NCBI RefSeq assembly: GCF_001428565.1
Contig: NZ_LMIA01000007.1
Location: 186,001-250,000 of the forward strand
Reading direction: 5' to 3'
Source: Nocardioides sp. Root190
GTDB lineage: Bacteria; Actinomycetota; Actinomycetes; Propionibacteriales; Nocardioidaceae
Length of the DNA: 64,000 nt
Shown: one piece after another, positions 54,051 through 63,757 of the stretch
How positions within the stretch are numbered: position 1 is the first letter of the stretch
Layout of the letters: each line of letters opens with the position of its first letter
Program-made: the position numbers and the translations under genes
Notes under the pieces: model-generated
Told to the model about the DNA's origin: nothing
Database searches by the model: none
Seen by the model: only the letters and a program-made list of their open reading frames with translations

Positions 54051-57000
54051 ATGACCGACCCCACTCCCGGCGCCCGCCTCAACCGCCGCTCGCTCTTCGG
54101 CGCAGCTGCCGCCACCGTCGGCGCTGCCGCGGTCGGTGCTGCCGCCACCGACGCCCTCGTCCCGGCGCCCGCCTCGGCCACCCTGACCGGCGCACTCCCG
54201 GCCCAGCTGGAGCGGGCCTTCCGCAAGCCGGGAACCGCCACCGCGGCCGGTTTCCGCTGGTGGTGGCCGCACGGTCTGGTCGACCCGAAGGAGATCGCCC
54301 GCGAGGTCGACCAGGTCGCCGCCGCAGGGTTCGGCGTGCTCGAGGTCGCCGACGTGACGCACAGTCTGCGCGCCCGCAACATCGACATCGACACCTCGAA
54401 GCACGGATGGGGAACCCCTGCGTGGGTGGCCGGTGTGAAGGCCGCGCTGGCCCAGGCGGCCAAGCGCGACGTCCGTGTCGACATCACGGTCGGGCCGTCC
54501 TGGCCTGCAGCCGTCCCGACGATCACGCCCGACGACGACGCGGCCTGCACCGAGCTGGTGCACGGTCAGGCGGTCGTCGCGGCCGGAGCGTCGTACGACG
54601 CCGCGCTGCCCGAGCCGGTCGTCGAGGCCGCGAGCGGGGTCATCACCTCCACGCTCGTGACCGTCCAGGCGCACCGGATCACCGGGACCGTGAAGGACCG
54701 CAACGGTGTCGTCACCAGCACGATCCTCGACCCGACCTCACACCTCGACCTGACCGGCTCCGTCACCGGCGAGCACCTCACCTGGACGGCCCCGGCCGAG
54801 CCGGCCGGCGGCAGCTGGATCGTCCTCGCCACCTGGCAGCGTGGCTCCGGCCAGGAGCCCGAGGCAGGCCCGCACACCACGCCGCGTTCCTACGTCGTCG
54901 ACCACTTCAGCAAGCGCGGTGCGCAGGCCGTCATCGACCTGTGGAAGTCGCGCATCCTCGACGCCGAGATGCGGCGACTGCTCAAGAAGGCCGGCGGCTA
55001 CCTCTTCGAGGACTCCCTCGAGATCGAGACCGAGGCGACGATCTGGACCCGCGACTTCCTCGCGATCTTCCAGAAGTCGCGCGGCTACGACCTGCGTCCG
55101 TGGCTGCCGCTCGTGCTCGAGAAGGACGAGAAGTACCAGTTCGTGATGGCTGCTGCCGACCCGGCGACCGCCGACACGCTGCGCACCAACGAGGTCCGCG
55201 ACGACTACAACCAGGTCCTCTCCGACCTGTACCGCGACGAGCACCTGCGCCCGATCCAGGACTTCGCCCGGACGCTCGGCATGGGCATCCGGATCCAGCC
55301 GTACGGCCTCGAGACCGACACCATGGAGCACTCCGCGGTGGTCGACGTCCCCGAGACGGAGTCGCTGGGCTTCAAGAACCTCGACGACTACCGCGTGATG
55401 GCGGCCGGGCGCGACATGGCCGGTCACACGGTGCTGTCCTGCGAGGCGATCTGCTACAACGGCGCGGCCTACAACACGACCTGGGGCGCCAACAGCGTCA
55501 GCGTCACCGCCCAGAACCAGGCGCTGTTCACGATCAACAGCATCTTCGCGGCCGGCGTGAACCAGCTGATGATCCACGGTTTCCCCTACGCCCAGGCGCC
55601 GGACGTCACCTGGCCCGGCTTCGCGGCCTTCTCGCCGTACTACAACGGCGCGATCGGCTACGGCGAGGCATGGGGTCCGCGTACGCCGCAGTGGGAGCAC
55701 ATCCCCGGCATCGCGGCCTACCTGTCGCGCAACCAGCTGGTGCTGCAGAGCGGTGCGGCGAAGTACGACATCGCCTTCTGGCGGCACAAGGGCTGGGCGT
55801 CGACCGGGATCGGTCCGCAGTGGATCACCAACAACGGCACGAAGTTCGGCTGGTCGCACTCGTTCGTCAGCGCCTCGCTCCTGGCCCTGCCTGCTGCCCA
55901 GAAGGTGCGCGGCGGCCGCCTGGCACCCGACGGTCCGGCGTACAAGGCGCTCGTCGTCGGCCCGGACTCGCTGCGCAGCAACGCCGTCACGATGGACCTC
56001 GACGGCGCGCGGCGGATCCTCAAGCTGGGCAGGGCCGGGCTGCCGATCGTCCTCATCGGGGACTGGTCGGCGGTGACGCCCATCGGCCGGTACGACGAGG
56101 CCGAGCTCGCCGAGGTGCGCAGCCTGATGGGCCAGGTGGCGGCCCTCGGAACGACCCGCACGGTGCCCGAGGCGGAGGTCGGCAACGCCCTCACGGCCCT
56201 CGGTGTCGTCCGCGACGTCGAGCACGCCGACTCCACGGTCATGCACGTGCGCCGGGTCAGCGGCAAGGTCGACCTCTACTACCTCGCCAACGCGCGGCAC
56301 GCCGAGAACCGTCGTCTCAACCGCGCGACCCAGGACGTCTGGCTCACCGCGACCGACAAGACGTCGGTCCCGTGGCTCCTCGACGCCTGGGGCGGCACCA
56401 CTGCACGCATCCCCGCCCACGAGCGGGTCGGCGACCGGATCCGGGTCCGCGTCGACCTCCTGCCCGGCCAGTCGATGATCGTGGCCCTCGCGCCGCGTGG
56501 ACTGTCCCAGGACCGCTCGGTCCTGCCGGTCTCCGGTGCCGGCCAGGAGATCGTGCTCCAGGGCAGCAACGCCGCGCTGCGGACCACGACCGCCGGGGCG
56601 ACCGAGATCACCCGCAAGGGCGGCAAGAAGGTCACCGTCACGGTGGCCCGGGTCCGCGAGCCGATCACGCCGACCGCGTGGACCCTCGCGCTCGAGGACT
56701 GGAAGCCGACCAACACCGCGAACCCGAAGGACCTGCGCACGACGAAGCAGGCCCACAAGGCCACGGCACTGACCACGCTGGACTCGTGGTCGAAGGTCGC
56801 CGGCTTCGAGGACGTCTCCGGGATCGGCCGCTACCGGACCACCGTCGACCTCGGCAAGGACTGGACCGGCCACGACGGCGCCGTCCTCGAGCTGGGCGAG
56901 GTCAACGACACCTTCCGGGTGCGCGTCAACGGTGCCCTGCTGCCCCCGTGCGACCCGATGGACCCGTCGGTCGACCTCGGTCACCGGCTCCGGCCCGGCA

Positions 57001-57152
57001 AGAACGTCATCGAGGTGGAGGTCGCCTCGACACTGCTCAACCGGCTCCGCGTCGTCACCCCCGCGGTGTACGGCGTCGCGGCCCGTCAGAACTACGGACT
57101 CGTCGGACCGGTGCGCCTGGTGCCGTACGTCGACAAGGTGATCCCCGGCTGA
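54051..57152 (+). CDS. Tat-exported GH106 alpha-L-rhamnosidase
   Basis: A 1033-residue glycoside hydrolase. A twin-arginine signal, N-R12-R13-S-L-F-G, is followed by an Ala-rich stretch and a likely cleavage after A-S-A (41-43). The GH106 features F-R-W-W-W-P-H-G near 68 and G-F-G-V-L-E-V are seen. The C-terminal 180 residues form a beta-sandwich domain (L-E-L-G-E-V-N-D-T-F-R-V-R-V-N-G). It would release rhamnose from polysaccharides, flavonoids or saponins outside the cell, feeding the importer. It is 83 bp after rhaB. The Tat route implies that it folds before export. Confidence 0.88.
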   Translation: MTDPTPGARLNRRSLFGAAAATVGAAAVGAAATDALVPAPASATLTGALPAQLERAFRKPGTATAAGFRWWWPHGLVDPKEIAREVDQVAAAGFGVLEVADVTHSLRARNIDIDTSKHGWGTPAWVAGVKAALAQAAKRDVRVDITVGPSWPAAVPTITPDDDAACTELVHGQAVVAAGASYDAALPEPVVEAASGVITSTLVTVQAHRITGTVKDRNGVVTSTILDPTSHLDLTGSVTGEHLTWTAPAEPAGGSWIVLATWQRGSGQEPEAGPHTTPRSYVVDHFSKRGAQAVIDLWKSRILDAEMRRLLKKAGGYLFEDSLEIETEATIWTRDFLAIFQKSRGYDLRPWLPLVLEKDEKYQFVMAAADPATADTLRTNEVRDDYNQVLSDLYRDEHLRPIQDFARTLGMGIRIQPYGLETDTMEHSAVVDVPETESLGFKNLDDYRVMAAGRDMAGHTVLSCEAICYNGAAYNTTWGANSVSVTAQNQALFTINSIFAAGVNQLMIHGFPYAQAPDVTWPGFAAFSPYYNGAIGYGEAWGPRTPQWEHIPGIAAYLSRNQLVLQSGAAKYDIAFWRHKGWASTGIGPQWITNNGTKFGWSHSFVSASLLALPAAQKVRGGRLAPDGPAYKALVVGPDSLRSNAVTMDLDGARRILKLGRAGLPIVLIGDWSAVTPIGRYDEAELAEVRSLMGQVAALGTTRTVPEAEVGNALTALGVVRDVEHADSTVMHVRRVSGKVDLYYLANARHAENRRLNRATQDVWLTATDKTSVPWLLDAWGGTTARIPAHERVGDRIRVRVDLLPGQSMIVALAPRGLSQDRSVLPVSGAGQEIVLQGSNAALRTTTAGATEITRKGGKKVTVTVARVREPITPTAWTLALEDWKPTNTANPKDLRTTKQAHKATALTTLDSWSKVAGFEDVSGIGRYRTTVDLGKDWTGHDGAVLELGEVNDTFRVRVNGALLPPCDPMDPSVDLGHRLRPGKNVIEVEVASTLLNRLRVVTPAVYGVAARQNYGLVGPVRLVPYVDKVIPG

Positions 57153-57225
57153 GGCCGACCGGCCCCACGAGGGGGCAGGATGGGTGTCAGGGGGAGACCC
57201 CGCGGATGAGGAGAAGAGGTCAGCG

Positions 57226-57978
57226 GTGCGCGTCGCGCTGATGGTCACGTGCGTCAACGACGCCATGTTCCCGGGAACGGGGCAGGCGGTCGTCCGGCTG
57301 CTGCGCCGTCTCGGTGTCGAGGTCGACTTCCCGCAGGCGCAGACCTGCTGCGGGCAGCCGATGGTCAACACCGGCTATCTCGACGAGGCGGTGCCGGCGG
57401 TGCGCGCCTTCACCCGCGCCTTCGAGGGGTACGACGCCATCGTCACCCCGTCGGGATCGTGTGCCGGGTCCGCGCGACACCAGCACCAGATCGTCGCGAA
57501 GCGGTCGGGTGACGTGGGTCTGGTGGCGGCCGTGGCGGAGACCTCGCCGCGCACCTACGAGCTCACCGAGTTCCTCGTCGACGTACTCGGCGTGACCGAC
57601 GTGGGTGCCTACTTCCCGCACTCGGTCACCTACCACCCGACCTGTCACTCGCTGCGGATGCTCGGTGTGGCCGACCGGCCGACCCGGCTGCTCCAGGCCG
57701 TGCGCGGGCTGCGTCTCGTCGACCTGCCCAAGGCCGAGGAGTGCTGCGGGTTCGGCGGCACGTTCGCGTTGAAGAACTCCGACACGTCCGTGGCGATGGG
57801 CACCGACAAGGCCCGTCACGTGCGCTCCACCGACGCCGAGGTGCTGGTCGCCGGCGACAACTCCTGCCTGATGCACATCGGCGGGATGCTCGGTCGGGGC
57901 CGGGCCGGGGTGCGGGTCATGCACCTTGCCGAGATCCTGGCCGCGACCGAGGACCAGCCCGCGGAGGTCGCCCGATGA
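57226..57978 (+). CDS. lutA: L-lactate oxidation subunit LutA
   Basis: A 250-residue (Fe-S)-binding protein. Two cysteine-rich CCG domains are visible: T-C-C-G-Q-P near residue 40 with P-S-G-S-C-A-G near 80, and H-P-T-C-H-S-L near 145 with E-C-C-G-F-G-G near 175. It is part of the LutABC complex that oxidises L-lactate to pyruvate. GTG 57226 follows GAGGAGAAGAGG. It overlaps lutB by ATGA, and the set lies 73 bp after the rhamnosidase gene. Confidence 0.92.
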   Translation: MRVALMVTCVNDAMFPGTGQAVVRLLRRLGVEVDFPQAQTCCGQPMVNTGYLDEAVPAVRAFTRAFEGYDAIVTPSGSCAGSARHQHQIVAKRSGDVGLVAAVAETSPRTYELTEFLVDVLGVTDVGAYFPHSVTYHPTCHSLRMLGVADRPTRLLQAVRGLRLVDLPKAEECCGFGGTFALKNSDTSVAMGTDKARHVRSTDAEVLVAGDNSCLMHIGGMLGRGRAGVRVMHLAEILAATEDQPAEVAR

Positions 57979-59435
57979 CTGGCACCTTCGTCGGCATGCC
58001 CGCCTTCCCCACCGCTGCCCGCGAGGCCCTGGCCGACACCCAGCTGCGGCACAACCTCGCCCACGCCACCGGCGTGATCCGGGGCAAGCGGGCCGCCGTG
58101 GTGGGTGAGGTCGAGAACTGGGAGGACCTGCGCCTCGCCGGTGCCGCGGTCAAGGACCGTGCCCTGCGCGACCTCGACGAGCAGCTGGTGCGGCTCGAGG
58201 AGTCCCTGACCGCCCGGGGTGCCGTCGTGCACTGGGCGCGGGACGCCGAGGAGGCCAACCGCATCGTGATCGACGTGGCCCGGGCCCACGCCGTCGACGA
58301 GGTCGTCAAGGTGAAGTCGATGGTCACCCAGGAGATCGGCCTCAACGAGGCCCTCGAGGCGGCCGGCGTGGCCGCCTGGGAGACCGACCTCGCCGAGCTC
58401 ATCGTCCAGCTCGGCGGTGACCTGCCCAGCCACATCCTGGTCCCGGCCATCCACCGCAATCGTGCGGAGATCCGCGAGATCTTCCTCCGCCGCATGGGCG
58501 AGGTGGGGCGGCCTGCTCCGGACGACCTCACCGACGAGCCGGCCGTGCTGGCCGGTGCCGCGCGCGAGCACCTGCGCGAGAAGTTCCTGCGCGCCCGCAT
58601 GGCCGTCTCCGGCGCCAACTTCGCGATCGCCGACACGGGCACCCTCGTCGTCGTCGAGTCGGAGGGCAACGGCCGGATGTGCCTGACCCTGCCCGAGGTG
58701 CTGGTCAGCATCGTGGGCATCGAGAAGGTCGTGCCCAGCTGGGCCGAGCTCGACCCGCTGATCCGGCTGCTGCCGCGCTCCTCGACCGGGGAGCGGATGA
58801 ACCCCTACACGTCCACGTGGACCGGCATCTCGCCGGGCGACGGACCGCAGGAGGTGCACGTCGTCCTGCTCGACAACGGCCGCACCCGTGCGCTGGCCGA
58901 CGACGTCGGTCGCCAGGCGCTGCGCTGCATCCGCTGCTCGGCCTGCCTCAACGTGTGTCCCGTCTACGAGCGCACCGGAGGTCACGCCTACGGCTCGGTC
59001 TACCCCGGCCCGATCGGCGCGATCCTCAACCCGCTGCTCAAGGGCACGGGCGACCCGCAGACCGACTCCCTGCCCTACGCGTCCTCGTTGTGCGGCGCCT
59101 GCTTCGAGGCCTGCCCGGTGCGCATCGACATCCCCGAGGTGCTGGTCCACCTGCGCTCCAAGGTCGTCGACTCGCACCGTGAGGACCGGATCCCGAAGCC
59201 GGAGGCGATCGCCTTCCGGGGCGCAGCCTGGGCCTTCGCCGACGAGCGTCGCCTCGGCCGCCTCGAGAAGCTCTCCGGAGTGGCGGGCAAGGTCCTGCGC
59301 CGCCGCAGCCCGGTCGTCGGACGCATCCCCGGTCCCGGTGCTGCCTGGACCGACGCCCGCGACCTGCCGGCCCCACCGACCGAGTCCTTCCGCGAGTGGT
59401 GGAATCGCACCGATGGAGGCAAGGCCGATGGCTAG
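57975..59435 (+). CDS. lutB: L-lactate oxidation subunit LutB (ferredoxin-type)
   Basis: A 486-residue iron-sulfur protein. The LUD domain covers about 60-290, with S-M-V-T-Q-E-I-G-L-N and G-T-L-V-V-V-E-S-E-G-N-G. Two [4Fe-4S] motifs follow: C318-I-R-C-S-A-C-L-N-V-C-P and L-C-G-A-C-F-E-A-C-P-V. It passes electrons from lactate to the chain. The stop overlaps the lutC start by 8 bp. Confidence 0.93.
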   Translation: MTGTFVGMPAFPTAAREALADTQLRHNLAHATGVIRGKRAAVVGEVENWEDLRLAGAAVKDRALRDLDEQLVRLEESLTARGAVVHWARDAEEANRIVIDVARAHAVDEVVKVKSMVTQEIGLNEALEAAGVAAWETDLAELIVQLGGDLPSHILVPAIHRNRAEIREIFLRRMGEVGRPAPDDLTDEPAVLAGAAREHLREKFLRARMAVSGANFAIADTGTLVVVESEGNGRMCLTLPEVLVSIVGIEKVVPSWAELDPLIRLLPRSSTGERMNPYTSTWTGISPGDGPQEVHVVLLDNGRTRALADDVGRQALRCIRCSACLNVCPVYERTGGHAYGSVYPGPIGAILNPLLKGTGDPQTDSLPYASSLCGACFEACPVRIDIPEVLVHLRSKVVDSHREDRIPKPEAIAFRGAAWAFADERRLGRLEKLSGVAGKVLRRRSPVVGRIPGPGAAWTDARDLPAPPTESFREWWNRTDGGKADG

Positions 59436-60054
59436 CGCCCGCGACGAGATCCTCGGGCGCATCCGCACCGCGCTGCGCGACGTCGAGCCGGACGCGGAAC
59501 CGGTGCTCTCCCCGCCCGGAGCCCGGGTGCCGGAGGCACTGGGACTGATCGACCACTTCGCCGAACGGGTCGCCGACTACCGCGCCACCGTCGTGCACTG
59601 CGCGCCCGACGGCCTCGCCACCGCCGTGGCCGCCGCGCTGCCGGTCGGCTCCCGCGTCGTCGTACCCGCAGGTCTGCCGGAGGCCGTGCTCGCCGGGATC
59701 ACGCACCCGGTCCGCGACGACGGGCTGACCGCTTCCGAGCTCGACCTGGTCGACGCGGTCGTCACCTGCGCCCGGGTCGGCATCGCCGAGACCGGCACGA
59801 TCGTGCTCGACCACGAGCCCGACCAGGGGCGTCGCGCGATCACCCTCGTGCCGGACCTCCACGTCTGCGTCGTGCGCGCCGACCAGGTCGTCCCCGACGT
59901 CCCGGACGCCTTCCCGTTGCTGGATCCCGTGCGCCCACTGACCTGGATCAGTGGACCGAGTGCGACCAGTGACATCGAGCTGGACCGGGTCGAGGGCGTG
60001 CACGGCCCGCGGCACCTGTACGTGATCGTGGTGGGTTCGGCGCCGAGCCGGTGA
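59428..60054 (+). CDS. lutC: L-lactate oxidation subunit LutC
   Basis: A 208-residue LUD-domain protein. The A-R-D-E-I-L-G-R-I-R start and G-I-A-E-T-G-T-I-V-L-D near 125 are the family landmarks, and P-D-L-H-V-C-V-V closes the domain. ATG 59428 is used; ATG 59413 would add five residues. It completes the three-subunit complex. No LutR regulator gene is present, so the rhamnose LacI may control this unit too. Confidence 0.9.
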   Translation: MASARDEILGRIRTALRDVEPDAEPVLSPPGARVPEALGLIDHFAERVADYRATVVHCAPDGLATAVAAALPVGSRVVVPAGLPEAVLAGITHPVRDDGLTASELDLVDAVVTCARVGIAETGTIVLDHEPDQGRRAITLVPDLHVCVVRADQVVPDVPDAFPLLDPVRPLTWISGPSATSDIELDRVEGVHGPRHLYVIVVGSAPSR

Positions 60055-60097
60055 ATCACGCTCGCGCGCGGCCCCGGACTCGGGGATCATCGTCCCT

Positions 60098-60844
60098 GTG
60101 GCTGAAGTGAACGCACAGCAGGACGATTCCATCGGGGAGCTGGGACCCCACGACGACGAGCCCCACCAGCAGGGATTCAACGATCGACTGAACTGGCTGA
60201 GGGCCGGTGTCCTCGGCGCCAACGACGGCATCGTCTCGACCGCCGGCATCGTGCTCGGTGTCGCCGGCGCGACCACCGATCGCACGGCGATCCTGATCGC
60301 CGGTGTCGCCGGACTGGCTGCAGGCGCGATGAGCATGGGCGCAGGCGAGTACGTCTCGGTCAGCACCCAACGCGACTCCGAGGAGGCGTTGCTCGCCAAG
60401 GAGCGGCGCGAGCTGCGCGAGGACCCCGAGGACGAGCTCGCCGAGCTCGCCGGCCTGTACGTCGACAAGGGGCTCGAGCCCGACCTCGCGCTCGAGGTCG
60501 CCCGGCAGCTCACCGAGAAGGACGCCCTCGCGGCACACGCCGAGGTCGAGCTGGGCATCGACCCCGACGACCTCACCAACCCGTGGAACGCCGCCTTCGC
60601 CTCGATGATCTCCTTCACCCTCGGCGCGGCCCTGCCGCTGCTCACGATCCTGCTGGTGACGGCGGACCTCCGCGTGCCGGTCACGGTGCTCGCCGTGGTC
60701 CTGGCGCTGGTGGTGACCGGCTGGGGGAGCGCGAGGTTCGGCTATGCGTCGGCCCGGCTCGCGGTCGTGCGCAACGTCCTCGGTGGACTGCTCGCCATGG
60801 CGGTCACCCACGGCATCGGCCAGCTGGTCGGGTCCCGGGTCTGA
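60098..60844 (+). CDS. VIT-family iron/manganese transporter
   Basis: A 248-residue membrane protein of the vacuolar iron transporter (CCC1/VIT1) family. The D-R-L-N-W-L-R-A-G-V-L-G-A-N-D-G-I-V-S-T segment is the hallmark, followed by G-A-M-S-M-G-A-G-E-Y. Four to five hydrophobic segments flank an acidic cytoplasmic loop. It probably removes or stores Fe(II) or Mn(II). The start is GTG 60098. It overlaps the next gene by one base. Confidence 0.9.
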   Translation: MAEVNAQQDDSIGELGPHDDEPHQQGFNDRLNWLRAGVLGANDGIVSTAGIVLGVAGATTDRTAILIAGVAGLAAGAMSMGAGEYVSVSTQRDSEEALLAKERRELREDPEDELAELAGLYVDKGLEPDLALEVARQLTEKDALAAHAEVELGIDPDDLTNPWNAAFASMISFTLGAALPLLTILLVTADLRVPVTVLAVVLALVVTGWGSARFGYASARLAVVRNVLGGLLAMAVTHGIGQLVGSRV

Positions 60845-61401
60845 TGCGGGTCTTCGCTGCCGTCGTCCCGTCCCCGGACGCCGTCGAGCACCTCGAGACG
60901 TTCCTCGAGCCGCGCCGGGACTCCGCCGAGTTCCGCTGGACCCGTCCCGAGCACCTCCACCTCACCCTGGCCTTCATGGGCTCGGCGGCCTCCGGCCGGA
61001 TCGACGGGTACGTCGACCGGCTGGCCGAGTCCTTCGACGGACTGGCCCCGGCCACGCTGGCGCTGGCGGGATCCCTGGTGTTCCCCAACGTCGCCGAGGC
61101 GCGTGTGCTCGCTGCGGGGGTCGTCGGCGAGGGCGTCGACCTGCTCGAGACGCTGGCGCTGCGCTCGCGCAACGCCGCCGTCGCCAGTGGCATCGAGGTC
61201 GACGGCCAGCGCTTCCGCCCGCACGTGACCGTTGCCCGCACGGGAGGCCGATTCGTGGAGATGACCAGCTGGGTGCGGCTCTTCGACGGCTACACCGGAC
61301 CGGAGTGGACGATCGAGTCGGTCGAGGTCATCGCCTCGCACCTGGGTGAGGGCGCCCGTCGTACGCCCAGGTACGAGACGCTGGCGTCCGTGGTCCTCTG
61401 A
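60844..61401 (+). CDS. thpR: RNA 2',3'-cyclic phosphodiesterase ThpR
   Basis: A 185-residue 2H phosphoesterase. The two H-x-T/S-x motifs are present: H-L-T-L near residue 40 and H-V-T-V near 126. The enzyme opens 2',3'-cyclic phosphates on RNA ends. ATG 60844 overlaps the previous stop. It is convergent with the adenylate kinase gene, with a 13-bp gap. Confidence 0.9.
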   Translation: MRVFAAVVPSPDAVEHLETFLEPRRDSAEFRWTRPEHLHLTLAFMGSAASGRIDGYVDRLAESFDGLAPATLALAGSLVFPNVAEARVLAAGVVGEGVDLLETLALRSRNAAVASGIEVDGQRFRPHVTVARTGGRFVEMTSWVRLFDGYTGPEWTIESVEVIASHLGEGARRTPRYETLASVVL

Positions 61402-61414
61402 GGGACAGGTCGGT

Positions 61415-61987
61415 TCAGACGACCGGGCGCGAGAGGACCTCGTCGATCCGCGCACCGATCTCCTCGACCGTGCCCGTGCCGTCGACCTCGCGGACCAGGC
61501 TGCGGGCGTCGTACAGCTCGACGAGCGGAGCGGTCTGCTCGGCGTACACCTCCTGGCGGCGACGGATCACCGGCTCGGTGTCGTCGGCACGGCCCTCGAT
61601 CTCGGCGCGGCGCAGGAGTCGTCCGACCAGCTCGTCGGTGTCGACGGTGAGCACCACGACGGAGTCGAGCGTGGAATCGGCCGTCGCGAGCATGGTGTCG
61701 AGCTCGGCGACCTGCTCGACCGTGCGCGGGTAGCCGTCGAGCAGGAAGCCGTCGGCGCAGTCGGGCTCGGCCAGACGCACCGCGACCATGGCGTTGGTGA
61801 CCTCGTCGGCGACGTACTCGCCGCGGTCCATGTAGCCCTGCGCCGTGATGCCGAGCGGCGTCTGCGCGGCGACCTGTGCGCGGAAGATGTCACCCGTCGC
61901 GATCGCCGGGATGTCGAAGCGGGCGGCGAGTGCGGCGGACTGGGTGCCCTTGCCGGCGCCGGGCGGGCCCATCAGGAGGAGACGCAT
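61415..61987 (-). CDS. adk: Adenylate kinase (short LID form)
   Basis: A 190-residue kinase that equilibrates ATP, AMP and ADP. G-P-P-G-A-G-K-G-T is at 8-16, D-G-Y-P-R-T near 84 binds AMP, and the LID is short without zinc cysteines. It is a stand-alone copy here rather than next to secY in a ribosomal operon, so a second adk elsewhere is possible. ATG 61987 is clear. Confidence 0.92.
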   Translation of the reverse strand: MRLLLMGPPGAGKGTQSAALAARFDIPAIATGDIFRAQVAAQTPLGITAQGYMDRGEYVADEVTNAMVAVRLAEPDCADGFLLDGYPRTVEQVAELDTMLATADSTLDSVVVLTVDTDELVGRLLRRAEIEGRADDTEPVIRRRQEVYAEQTAPLVELYDARSLVREVDGTGTVEEIGARIDEVLSRPVV

Positions 61988-62078
61988 GGGTGGTTCCTTC
62001 GCGAGTCGGGTGCGGTTGCCTTGACGGTAGGTGCGAGGACGCTGCGGCGACGTTGCCGTCTCGCCCTGTACGACGAAA

Positions 62079-62106
62079 GGCCGGTCCCGCCGCAGCGGTC
62101 CCGGCC
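62079..62106 (-). terminator. Terminator downstream of pntB
   Basis: GGCCGG (62079-62084) pairs with CCGGCC (62101-62106) and CCGC with GCGG inside, with a 2-by-2 internal loop and a CGCA loop. On the minus strand TTTCG follows the stem. It lies between pntB and adk. Confidence 0.65.
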
Positions 62107-62120
62107 CTCCGTCGTATGAC

Positions 62121-62245
62121 GTTCCTCGCTCAGCCCAGGGCTCCGGTTGAGCTCGTTCCTCGCTCAGCCCAGGGCTCCGGTTGAGCTCGTTCCTCGCTCA
62201 GCCCAGGGCTCCGGTTGAGCTCGTTCCTCGCTCAGCCCAGGGCTC
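62121..62245. repeat. 34-bp tandem repeat derived from the pntB 3' end
   Basis: The 34-bp unit (beginning GTTCCTCGCTCAGCCCAGGG) is repeated three times exactly at 62121-62154, 62155-62188 and 62189-62222, with a partial fourth copy to 62245. The same sequence forms the last codons and stop of pntB from 62327. It does not code for anything I can support. The copies are identical, so the expansion looks recent. Confidence 0.9.
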
Positions 62246-62321
62246 GTAGGTTTCGAGACGGCCGTCGCGGCTTCGTACCTCAGCCGCGGGCCTCCTCAAC
62301 CTCCTCGCTGGTCCTGGCCTG
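62246..62321. repeat. REP-like intergenic sequence
   Basis: A stretch with GGTTTCGAGACGGCCGTC and GGCCTCCTCAACC. I recall similar sequences as repeated intergenic elements in Nocardioides and related genomes, from memory and not checked. It lies between the tandem repeats and pntB. No gene is seen in the 348-bp gap from 61988. Confidence 0.5.
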
Positions 62322-62335
62322 AGCTCGTTCCTCGC

Positions 62336-63754
62336 TCAGCCCAGGGCTCGGACGATGTCCTCGACGCGGTCCTTCGCGTCGCCGAACAGCATCTGGCTGT
62401 TCTCCCGGAAGAACAGCGGGTTCTGGACACCGGCGTAGCCGGCCGCCATGGAGCGCTTGAACACGATGACGTCCTTGGCGTTCCAGACCTCGAGCACCGG
62501 CATGCCGGCGATCGGGGAGCTGGGGTCATCGTTGGCGGCGGGGTTGACGGTGTCGTTGGCGCCGATGACCAGGACGACGTCGGTGGAGGCGAAGTCGTCG
62601 TTGATCTCGTCCATCTCGAGCACGATGTCGTAGGGCAGCTTGGCCTCGGCGAGCAGGACGTTCATGTGGCCCGGGAGGCGACCCGCGACGGGGTGGATGC
62701 CGAAGCGGACCTCGACACCCTTGGCGCGCAGCTTCGCGGTGAGGTCGGCGACGGGGTACTGCGCCTGCGCGACGGCCATGCCGTAGCCCGGCGTGATGAT
62801 GACCGAGGACGCGCCCGCGAGGAGCTCGGCCACGGCGTCGGCCTGGATCTCGCGGTGCTCGCCGTAGTCCTTGTCCTCGCCGGCAGGGGCAGCGATGCCG
62901 AACCCGCCCGCGATGACGGAGATGAACGAACGGTTCATCGCCTTGCACATGATGTAGGACAGGTAGGCACCCGAGGAACCGACGAGCGCACCGGTGACGA
63001 TGAGCAGGTCGTTGCCGAGCAGGAAGCCCGAGGCGGCCGCGGCCCAACCGGAGTAGCTGTTGAGCATCGACACCACGACCGGCATGTCGCCGCCACCGAT
63101 GGAGGCGACGAGGTGCCAACCGAGCGCGAGCGCCAGCAGGGTCAGGATCGCGAGGACGATGTCCTGGCCGGTGCCGGGGTCGACCGCGACGTACACGACG
63201 GTGAGGATCACGAACAGCACCAGCGAACCGACGTTGATGAGGTTCTTGCCCGGCAGCATCAGCGGGGAGGAGCTGATCTTCGCGGACAGCTTGAGGTTGG
63301 CAACGATCGAGCCGGTGAAGGTGACCGCACCGATGAAGATGCCGATCGAGACCTCGGCCTCGTGGATGTTGTTGAGGCTGTCGAGCGAGTAGTGCGAGCC
63401 CGCGAGGTGACCGTTGACGCCGATCAGGACGGCGGCCAGACCCACGAACGAGTGCAGCAGCGCGATGAGCTCGGGCATCCCGGTCATCTCGACGATCCGG
63501 GCGCGCCACAGGCCGATCGCCGCTCCGGCGAAGACGGCGAGGAGCAGCAGGGCGATGATCATGCTGCGGTCCTCGACGTACTCACTGACGTCGACGGTCT
63601 GGGCGATGGTCGCGACGAGGGCCACGCCCATGCCGACCATGCCGTAGGTCAGGCCGCTCTTGGCCGACTCGTGCCGGGACAGTCCGGCCAGCGACAGGAT
63701 GAACAGCAGCGCGGCGACGATGTACGCCGCACCGGTGATGGAGATGATGTCCAT
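62336..63754 (-). CDS. pntB: NAD(P) transhydrogenase beta subunit
   Basis: A 472-residue membrane protein that couples proton flow to hydride transfer between NADH and NADP+. About eight or nine transmembrane segments occupy residues 1-265, and the C-terminal domain III has [13 protein letters not shown] and [14 protein letters not shown], which bind NADP(H). [10 protein letters not shown] and K-R-S-M close the site. It is preceded by the alpha subunit's membrane part. Confidence 0.95.
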   Translation of the reverse strand: MDIISITGAAYIVAALLFILSLAGLSRHESAKSGLTYGMVGMGVALVATIAQTVDVSEYVEDRSMIIALLLLAVFAGAAIGLWRARIVEMTGMPELIALLHSFVGLAAVLIGVNGHLAGSHYSLDSLNNIHEAEVSIGIFIGAVTFTGSIVANLKLSAKISSSPLMLPGKNLINVGSLVLFVILTVVYVAVDPGTGQDIVLAILTLLALALGWHLVASIGGGDMPVVVSMLNSYSGWAAAASGFLLGNDLLIVTGALVGSSGAYLSYIMCKAMNRSFISVIAGGFGIAAPAGEDKDYGEHREIQADAVAELLAGASSVIITPGYGMAVAQAQYPVADLTAKLRAKGVEVRFGIHPVAGRLPGHMNVLLAEAKLPYDIVLEMDEINDDFASTDVVLVIGANDTVNPAANDDPSSPIAGMPVLEVWNAKDVIVFKRSMAAGYAGVQNPLFFRENSQMLFGDAKDRVEDIVRALG

Positions 63755-63757
63755 GGC

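Noticed and set aside
54738..57371. Minus-strand open frame of 877 codons opposite the rhamnosidase gene
   Set aside because: Antisense shadow with Arg/Val/Asp-rich composition and no motif; the plus strand encodes a GH106 protein.
62121..62245. Possible CRISPR or VNTR coding repeat
   Set aside because: No spacers and no supported reading frame; the unit is a copy of the pntB end.
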